Source: Oscillospiraceae bacterium (GTDB lineage Bacteria > Bacillota > Clostridia > Oscillospirales > SIG627). From it: 64,000 nucleotides of DNA. Numbering within the stretch: position 1 is the stretch's first letter; each line of letters starts with the position of its first letter. The stretch covers positions 84,395 through 148,394 of the forward strand of contig JAYFRN010000001.1 in assembly GCA_034925865.1 (NCBI GenBank). Direction: 5' to 3'. A model generated the notes under the pieces. That model did no database searches. It was not told where the DNA came from and saw only the letters and a program-made list of their open reading frames with translations. Shown here piece by piece: positions 58,479-64,000 of this stretch. The position numbers and the translations under genes are program-made.

Positions 58479-59765
58479 TTATTTATTTGAGAGCAGCTTT
58501 TCACAGGCCGCTATTTTTGAACATACGCAAAGAACCTCAAGAGCTGTTTCAAGCTCATTTAAAGTAACATTTGTCGGGGCTATGCGTATATTGCTGTCCG
58601 CGGGATCTTTTCCGTATGGGAAGGTCGCGCCGACATTGGTCAATATCACACCCGCGTCTTTTGCAAGCGACCATGTGCGTTTTGCCGTTCCGGGCATAAG
58701 ATCAAGGCTTATGAAATATCCGCCGTTCGGTTTGGTCCATGACGCGATTCCGGTACCGCTTAGACGGGCGGAAAGTATATCGTCAACAAGCTTGAATTTG
58801 GGACGTAAAATATTGGCATGCAGACGCATATGATCATATATGTTTTTTGTGTTTTTAAAATATCTGACGTGTCTAAGCTGATTTATTTTATCATATCCTA
58901 TCGTTCTTATGGAAAGGCGGGAAGAAACCAGCTTTATATTTGCTTTGGACATTGCGGCAAATGCGATTCCTGCTCCGGCGAATGTTATTTTTGACGTAGA
59001 AGTGAACATAAATAATTCGTCTTCCTTGCCGCGTACTTTGAGCTCGTCAAAAAGATTCAATAGATGGTCGCTTTCGGCGTTAAGGTCATGTATAACATAA
59101 GAATTATCCCAGAATATTCTAAAGTCCTTTGCTTTCGGAGACATTTCGGCAAATCTTCTGACTACATTGTCGGAAAAGGTGACTCCGGTAGGATTGGAAT
59201 ATTTCGGAACACACCAAATACCTTTAATGGACTCGTCGTTTTCACATAATGAGCAAACCTCGTCCATATCGGGACCGTCGCTATTCATTTTTACAGTCAG
59301 CATTTCTATGCCCAACATTTCGCATATTGCAAAATGCCTGTCATATCCGGGAGCTGGACAAATAAATTTAATCCTTTTGCTTTGCGCGGTCCAGGGTGTG
59401 CTTTCAGAATATCCGTAAAGCATCCCGTCAGCTACGAGATCGTACATCAAATTAAGCGAGGAATTGCCGGCGGCGATGATTTCATCCTTTTCAGCTCCGA
59501 TTATCGGCGCGAAAATATCTTTTATTTCGTCTATTCCTGTGAGACCGCCATAATTTCTTACATCAAGAGAAGAAGCGGCAAAATCAGAATCGGGACCGAT
59601 GACTGAAAGCATGTCGCGGGTCAGGTCAAGCTGTTCCGCGCACGGACGTCCGCGCGACATGTTAAGCTTAAGCTTTTGTGAAACATAACCGTCATATACA
59701 GCTTTTGATTCAGACATAACCGATTCAAGAGCCTGGCGGGACATTGAAGAATAAATTAAACTCAT
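58479..59765 (-). CDS. Aminotransferase class I/II (Asp_aminotransf / MocR-like subgroup)
   Basis: A 428-residue PLP enzyme. LKLNMSRGRPCAEQLDLTRD near residue 35, YGGLTGIDEIKDIF, AAGNSSLNLMYDLV, CVPKYSNPTGVTFSDNVVRR, and the Schiff-base lysine in FTSTSKITFAGAG place it in the group related to MocR C-terminal domains, annotated as aspartate aminotransferase-like. It lacks a DNA-binding domain. It could feed aspartate to asnS, purB or argG, but the substrate has not been shown. It lies between asnS and purB. Confidence 0.9.
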   Translation of the reverse strand: MSLIYSSMSRQALESVMSESKAVYDGYVSQKLKLNMSRGRPCAEQLDLTRDMLSVIGPDSDFAASSLDVRNYGGLTGIDEIKDIFAPIIGAEKDEIIAAGNSSLNLMYDLVADGMLYGYSESTPWTAQSKRIKFICPAPGYDRHFAICEMLGIEMLTVKMNSDGPDMDEVCSLCENDESIKGIWCVPKYSNPTGVTFSDNVVRRFAEMSPKAKDFRIFWDNSYVIHDLNAESDHLLNLFDELKVRGKEDELFMFTSTSKITFAGAGIAFAAMSKANIKLVSSRLSIRTIGYDKINQLRHVRYFKNTKNIYDHMRLHANILRPKFKLVDDILSARLSGTGIASWTKPNGGYFISLDLMPGTAKRTWSLAKDAGVILTNVGATFPYGKDPADSNIRIAPTNVTLNELETALEVLCVCSKIAACEKLLSNK

Positions 59766-59810
59766 ATGTTTTCCTCATATATTATTAAATACAGACATTA
59801 ATGTGGTAAA

Positions 59811-61211
59811 TTAAAACTCTGCGTTCCCGACTGTGCGCGGATATGCGCATACATCGCGGATATTTGAAATTCCAGTTAGATACATCACAAGGCGTTCGAA
59901 TCCGAGCCCATAACCGGAATGGGTGACTGAGCCATATTTGCGCAGATCAAGATACCACCAGTAATCTTCTTTTTTCATGCCAAGCTCGTCCATGCGTTCT
60001 GTAAGTAGGTCATACCTTTCTTCACGCTGGCTGCCTCCGATAAGCTCTCCTATTCCGGGAACGAGCATATCCATTGCGGCGACAGTCTTGCCGTCCGGAT
60101 TCTGACGCATATAAAAAGCTTTTATGTCCTTTGGATAATCAGTGACAAAAACAGGACGGCCGAAAATCTTTTCAGTGAGATAACGTTCATGCTCAGTTTG
60201 AAGATCGATTCCCCATGAAACCGGATAATCAAATTTATTGCCGCTTTCAATTAGAAGCTTTATTGCTTCGGTATAAGTGATGTGACCGAAATCGCTGTCT
60301 TTAAGCTTGTTGAGTCGTTCGATAAGACTTGTATCAACAAAAGAATTGAAAAATTCAATATCCTGAGAACAAGTTTCGAAAACATAATTGACAACATATT
60401 TGATCATTTCCTCTGCGTTTTTCATATTGTCGTCGAGATCTGCGAATGCCATTTCCGGTTCCATCATCCAGAATTCCGCTGCGTGACGCTGAGTATTGGA
60501 GTTTTCAGCGCGGAAAGTCGGACCGAAGGTATATATATTTGAATAGGCCATTGCGTATGTTTCTCCGTTAAGCTGACCGGAAACTGTGAGGTTGGCCGAA
60601 CGTTTGAAAAAATCTTTGGAATAATCCACTCCACCTTTTTCGTCAAGCGGTATGTTTTTAAGATCCAAAGTCGTCACTCTGAACATTTCGCCCGCGCCTT
60701 CGCAGTCACTTGCGGTAATTATCGGAGTGTTGACGTAAACAAATCCGTTTTCCTGGAAAAATTTATGGATTGCAAAAGCCGCCGCGGAGCGAACTCTGAA
60801 AACGGCGTTGAATAGATTGCTTCTCGGACGAAGATGAGCTATTTCACGCATGAATTCGAGTGTGTGACGCTTTTTTTGAAGCGGATATTCGGGAGATGAT
60901 ATACCTTCAATCTTTATTTCGGAAGCATTCAGCTCAAACGGCTGCTTAGCTTCGGGAGTTATGACGACTGCGCCTGTAATAACGAGAGAAGCGCCGATGT
61001 TCTGCTTGGCAATATCGACATAATTTTGCACTTTACCGGTTTCGAATACTATTTGAAGATTTTTAAAACAGCTTCCGTCGTTGAGCTCGATAAAGCCGAA
61101 CTGATTGCTGGCCCGTATGGTTCTTATCCATCCCGCTACGGTTATATTTTTACCGGAAAATTCTTCCGGAGCGGCATAAAGACTTTTTATTCTTGTTCTC
61201 GGTGTAAACAT
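59811..61211 (-). CDS. asnS: Asparaginyl-tRNA synthetase
   Basis: A 466-residue class IIb synthetase. The N-terminal OB-fold anticodon domain is seen in [20 protein letters not shown]. Class II motif 2 lies in [20 protein letters not shown] and motif 3 in [15 protein letters not shown]. The Asn-specific form is preferred to AspRS by the motif-2 sequence and overall length. It charges tRNA-Asn. No T-box is seen upstream, and the gene follows the acyl-CoA synthetase after only 17 bases. Confidence 0.95.
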   Translation of the reverse strand: MFTPRTRIKSLYAAPEEFSGKNITVAGWIRTIRASNQFGFIELNDGSCFKNLQIVFETGKVQNYVDIAKQNIGASLVITGAVVITPEAKQPFELNASEIKIEGISSPEYPLQKKRHTLEFMREIAHLRPRSNLFNAVFRVRSAAAFAIHKFFQENGFVYVNTPIITASDCEGAGEMFRVTTLDLKNIPLDEKGGVDYSKDFFKRSANLTVSGQLNGETYAMAYSNIYTFGPTFRAENSNTQRHAAEFWMMEPEMAFADLDDNMKNAEEMIKYVVNYVFETCSQDIEFFNSFVDTSLIERLNKLKDSDFGHITYTEAIKLLIESGNKFDYPVSWGIDLQTEHERYLTEKIFGRPVFVTDYPKDIKAFYMRQNPDGKTVAAMDMLVPGIGELIGGSQREERYDLLTERMDELGMKKEDYWWYLDLRKYGSVTHSGYGLGFERLVMYLTGISNIRDVCAYPRTVGNAEF

Positions 61212-61228
61212 AATGTCCTCTTCATGAG

Positions 61229-62905
61229 TTATTTATTTTCACTGTAATTTGCTTTTCTGATTTCACCACGCATAATTTTTGCGCTCGTGGTTTTCGGGAG
61301 CTCTTTGACAAATTCGATTATACGGGGATATTTATATGGAGCCGTGACCTTTTTAACATGCTCCTGAAGTTCTTTTTTCAGCTCCTCGCTCGGGAGATAA
61401 TTTTTTGTAAGAACCACTGTTGCTTTGACCACCTGACCTCTGATCGGATCAGGGGCGGCGGTGACCGCGCATTCAAGAACACCAGGATGCGTAGCCAGAG
61501 CGCTTTCTACTTCGAACGGACCAATACGGTATCCGGAGCATTTTATTATATCGTCGTTTCTTCCTTCAAACCAAAGATATCCGTCGGAATCGCGCCATGC
61601 CATATCGCCGGTATTATATCCGCCGTTTTTAAATGAATGAGCCATTGCGTCAGGAGAGCGGTAATATTCGTGGAAAAGTCCTGTCGGATGGTATTTATCG
61701 ACATTTTTGACAACGATAGAGCCGACGATGCCGTCTTCACAGGGATTTCCTTCTTCATCGAGAATATCGATATCATAAAGCGGGCTCGGTTTTCCCATTG
61801 AGCCGGGTTTTACAGGAAACCATTCGTAATTCGCAATTATAACGCTCGTCTCACTTTGACCGAAGCCTTCTGTCACATAAAGGCCAGTGAGATCGTGAAA
61901 CTTGTAATATACCTCGGGAGAGAGCGGTTCTCCGGCGATAGAGCAATGCTTTATTGATGAAAAATCACATGAAGAAAGGTCTTCTTTTATAAGAAAACGA
62001 TAAATTGTCGGGGGAGCGCAGAAGGTAGTGAGCCGAAGCTTGTCAATTGTTTTAAGCAAATGCTCCGCATTAAATTTATCATTGTCATATGCGACGATGA
62101 CGGCTCCGCAAATCCATTGTCCATAGATTTTGCCCCATGCGAATTTTGCCCATCCGGAGTCACAGACGGTAAGATGAAGTCCGCTGTCCTCAACATGCTG
62201 CCAGTAATGAGCGGTGACAATATGTCCGAGAGGATACTCAAAATCATGCAGAATCATTTTTGGCATTCCGGTAGTACCGCTTGAAAAATATATCAACATG
62301 GGATCAGAATTTTTTGTTTCTATTCTTTCAAGAGTTTCGGAGGCACCGGATATTTCTTTTCTGAAATCCATGAATCCGTCCGGAATATTGTCGCCGACCA
62401 CACATATGTTTTCAAGAGTATGGCAATTCGGAATCGAGGTTTTTACATGTGATATTATTTCGTCATCGTCGACGCAGACTATCATTTTTATATCTGCGCT
62501 TTCGCATCTGTATACGATGTCTTTGGGCGTAAGCTGAAAGGTGGCGGGAATCACGACGGCGCCGATTTTATGAAGCGCAATAAAAGAAATCCAGACTTCT
62601 ATGCGCTGTTTTAAAATGAGCATTACCTTGTCTCCGCTTTTTATTCCCATTGAAAGAAAAACGTTTGCTGCTTTGTTTGACAATCTGGATATGTCCGAAA
62701 AAGTCAACCTTTCTTCACGGTCGTGATCGTCGACCCAAATAAGGGCGAGCTTATCGGGAAACACCCTGGCCCACTCGTCAACGACGTCATATGCAAAGTT
62801 GAATTTTTCCGGTATTTCGAGTCTGTAATTCATCTTGAAATCTTCATAAGAATTAAAATCTATGCGGGGTAAATATTTTTTTAATAGATAGTCCTTGCTT
62901 TCCAT
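61229..62905 (-). CDS. AMP-binding acyl-CoA synthetase (medium-chain/acetyl type)
   Basis: A 558-residue ANL enzyme. [16 protein letters not shown] is the phosphate loop; [71 protein letters not shown] and the catalytic-lysine [13 protein letters not shown] are typical of AcsM-like medium-chain or acetyl-CoA synthetases. It differs from the other acyl-CoA synthetase in the window. An XRE-cupin regulator gene lies 24-25 bases upstream in the same direction; this pairing recurs in Clostridia (from memory) and suggests effector-linked control. Confidence 0.9.
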   Translation of the reverse strand: MESKDYLLKKYLPRIDFNSYEDFKMNYRLEIPEKFNFAYDVVDEWARVFPDKLALIWVDDHDREERLTFSDISRLSNKAANVFLSMGIKSGDKVMLILKQRIEVWISFIALHKIGAVVIPATFQLTPKDIVYRCESADIKMIVCVDDDEIISHVKTSIPNCHTLENICVVGDNIPDGFMDFRKEISGASETLERIETKNSDPMLIYFSSGTTGMPKMILHDFEYPLGHIVTAHYWQHVEDSGLHLTVCDSGWAKFAWGKIYGQWICGAVIVAYDNDKFNAEHLLKTIDKLRLTTFCAPPTIYRFLIKEDLSSCDFSSIKHCSIAGEPLSPEVYYKFHDLTGLYVTEGFGQSETSVIIANYEWFPVKPGSMGKPSPLYDIDILDEEGNPCEDGIVGSIVVKNVDKYHPTGLFHEYYRSPDAMAHSFKNGGYNTGDMAWRDSDGYLWFEGRNDDIIKCSGYRIGPFEVESALATHPGVLECAVTAAPDPIRGQVVKATVVLTKNYLPSEELKKELQEHVKKVTAPYKYPRIIEFVKELPKTTSAKIMRGEIRKANYSENK

Positions 62906-62929
62906 TACTTAAAAACTGTGTCCTTTCGG

Positions 62930-63493
62930 TTATTCGTTAATAACGGTTAAAAAAGAAGCTTCGGCAGACATTGCGCGTTGACCGTGAAGCACGGAGGGAT
63001 CAAAGTAAATACTGTCTCCTTCATCGAGAAAAAACTCTTTGTCCTTAATTGTGACGGCTATCTTTCCGGAAATTATATAATTGAATTCCTGTCCGCCGTG
63101 GCGGACAAGCTTTGCCGGCATATCGTCGGATTTAATGGTTACAATCATCGGATCCATCTGCCTGCCGATATAATTAATCGCAAGCGACGAGAATGAATAA
63201 CCGGGATATCGTTCGATTTTAACCCCGTGTCCTTTTCTGACAATTGTATAATCTGTCATTCTCGCGCCGTCTCCGATTAGAAACAGCGTTGAATCAATCT
63301 GCATAAGAGAAGCCGTTTTATATATAATTCCTATCGGAATATCTGTTTCTGCATTTTCATATTCCAAATAAAGTTCTTCGGAGATACCGAGATTATCGGC
63401 GACATAAACCGAAGTCATATTTAAAATTTCACGCATTTCCTTAATGCGTGCGGCGATCTGTTTTATCTGGGGGTTTACACTACTTTGCGACAT
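62930..63493 (-). CDS. XRE-family regulator with C-terminal cupin domain
   Basis: A 187-residue protein from ATG 63493 (AGGT 10 bases upstream); an ATG seven codons earlier has no site. The HTH spans about residues 10-65 (IKEMREILNMTSVYVADNLG, LYLEYENAETDIP). The cupin domain covers residues of about 105-185 (RHGGQEFNYIISGKI, FLDEGDSIYFDPSVLHG), with histidines for metal or ligand binding. It is the first gene of the long minus-strand run and likely regulates the adjacent acyl-CoA synthetase, perhaps in response to an acyl ligand. Confidence 0.9.
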   Translation of the reverse strand: MSQSSVNPQIKQIAARIKEMREILNMTSVYVADNLGISEELYLEYENAETDIPIGIIYKTASLMQIDSTLFLIGDGARMTDYTIVRKGHGVKIERYPGYSFSSLAINYIGRQMDPMIVTIKSDDMPAKLVRHGGQEFNYIISGKIAVTIKDKEFFLDEGDSIYFDPSVLHGQRAMSAEASFLTVINE

Positions 63494-63576
63494 CACAAAA
63501 TACCTGAATTTCATTTTAAGTTAAAACAAAAAATGAAAAATTCCTTTCCTCGGGGGTTATAAATTGCATAAAATAT

Positions 63577-63605
63577 ATTATAAATGATTTGCAGCCATTT
63601 TGCAA
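63577..63605 (-). promoter_or_regulatory. Promoter of the XRE-cupin / acyl-CoA synthetase operon
   Basis: On the minus strand, TTGCAA (complement of 63600-63605), a 17-bp spacer and TATAAT (complement of 63577-63582). A strong GAGGAAAGG lies in the leader near 63542-63550 but has no usable start codon at normal distance. Confidence 0.7.
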
Positions 63606-63939
63606 GAGTCTTACATCAAAATGTCATTTTTAATGTGACTTTTGTATAAAAGGAAGATGCAAAACACATTAATTAGTGAATTGCTATCATATAAGAATTG
63701 TTCCATAAAGAGAAAGCCCATATACCAGTGTCTATTATCCTCTTTAAGCGGTAATTATTGTAATTGCCAAGTTAGTAATATTTGAATGATGATAAATAGC
63801 ATATTTTTAAAAATTGACAAATTGTTATGATACAATAGATAGGTGACATGATATATGACAAAGAAGTAGAAAAACGAACTCAAATATAGTATGATGTTAA
63901 TAACAACAAAAACACATACAAGAAGAGGACGTTTTTCTA
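63606..63939. other. Gap between the XRE-cupin promoter and the terminal insertion sequence
   Basis: About 330 bases without a gene. It contains repeat copy E (63703-63780). From roughly 63815 there is AT-rich sequence with TTGACA (63817-63822) that may be the left end and promoter of the insertion sequence starting at the window edge. Confidence 0.5.
63703..63780 (-). repeat. Interspersed hairpin repeat, copy E
   Basis: Inverted orientation: AGAGAAAGCCCATATACCAG, then CTCTTTAAGCGGTAATTATT, then GTAATTGCCAAGTTAGTAAT. Its complement gives the clearest left flank of the family (ACTAACTTGGCAATTAC, AATAATTACCGCTTAAAGAG). The hairpin itself is weaker in this copy. Confidence 0.6.
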
Positions 63940-64000
63940 TGAACAGTATAACATCAGAAGCACACTTTCGTCAACGGGTAGTGAAATATTCTTACAAAAA
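63940..64000 (+). CDS. Insertion sequence transposase, 3' truncated by the window
   Basis: The frame begins at ATG 63940 with AGAAGAGGA 9 bases upstream and stays open to the window end, giving MNSITSEAHFRQRVVKYSY and one further residue. The Arg/Lys-rich start resembles the helix-turn-helix N-terminus of clostridial IS481/IS3-like transposases. Only 20 residues are visible, so family assignment is tentative. Confidence 0.5.

Noticed and set aside
61212-61228. T-box element regulating asnS
   Set aside because: The gap to the upstream gene is only 17 bases, so there is no room for a T-box, and the operon start shows none.

Overview
The window looks like chromosome from an uncultured or poorly described spore-forming clostridial Firmicute. 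The evidence is moderately AT-rich DNA, consensus sigma-A promoters, AGAAAGG/GGAGG-type ribosome binding sites, a SleB-type cell wall hydrolase, clostridial-style SecD/SecF, a Gx transporter with a NusG domain II partner, and an XRE-cupin regulator next to an acyl-CoA synthetase. I recognise no tRNA, rRNA, CRISPR array, phage or plasmid module. Both ends cut through genes: an SPFH protein at the left, and probably an insertion sequence transposase at the right.

Layout. 0-4.4 kb (+): three SPFH-domain membrane-associated proteins (a YdjI-type protein with three zinc ribbons, then an HflK/HflC pair), a carbohydrate-binding-like protein between them, and a GNAT acetyltransferase. 4.5-9.9 kb: a SleB-like hydrolase, a GT2-GtrA fusion, an alpha/beta hydrolase, a small inverted-repeat element, and a NusG-II / Gx transporter / ApbE operon (flavinylation-linked families). 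10-14.6 kb (+): a large surface-anchored protein with a probable TIM-barrel hydrolase domain, followed by a cytoplasmic tandem paralogue. 14.7-16.2 kb: metY. 16.3-26.4 kb: a divergent ROK regulator facing a carbohydrate-type cluster (YhcH, three beta-helix lipoprotein paralogues, a Gfo/Idh/MocA oxidoreductase, a multi-zinc-ribbon protein, a GpsA-like dehydrogenase). 26.5-32.4 kb: an acyl-CoA synthetase, a MerR-TipAS regulator with a clear operator, a second Gfo/Idh/MocA oxidoreductase, a small orphan gene and gdhA.

33-46.3 kb (+): a complete arginine operon argC-argJ-argB-argD-argF-carA-carB-argG-argH. It is driven by a perfect TTGACA-17-TATAAT promoter with an ArgR-like box just upstream, and closed by a strong terminator. 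The most striking feature of the window lies here: carB is fused in frame to a full-length diaminopimelate epimerase (DapF) domain, in which the first catalytic cysteine is replaced by alanine.

46.5-50.4 kb (-): a ThuA protein, a neutral-ceramidase-like hydrolase, an EamA-type transporter and a thioredoxin-reductase-like flavoprotein. 50.4-51.6 kb (+): a PAS protein with a degenerate kinase-like module. 51.5-63.5 kb (-): a long run of genes transcribed as XRE-cupin, acyl-CoA synthetase, asnS, aminotransferase, purB, a lipoprotein that resembles the extracytoplasmic P1 domain of SecD, secD, secF, then PAP2 phosphatase, AbrB-type regulator and D-2-hydroxyacid dehydrogenase. Six diverged copies of an intergenic hairpin repeat are scattered through the window; its core resembles GGTATATGGGCTTTTCTC.

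All family assignments come from reading translated sequence by eye. No database search was possible.
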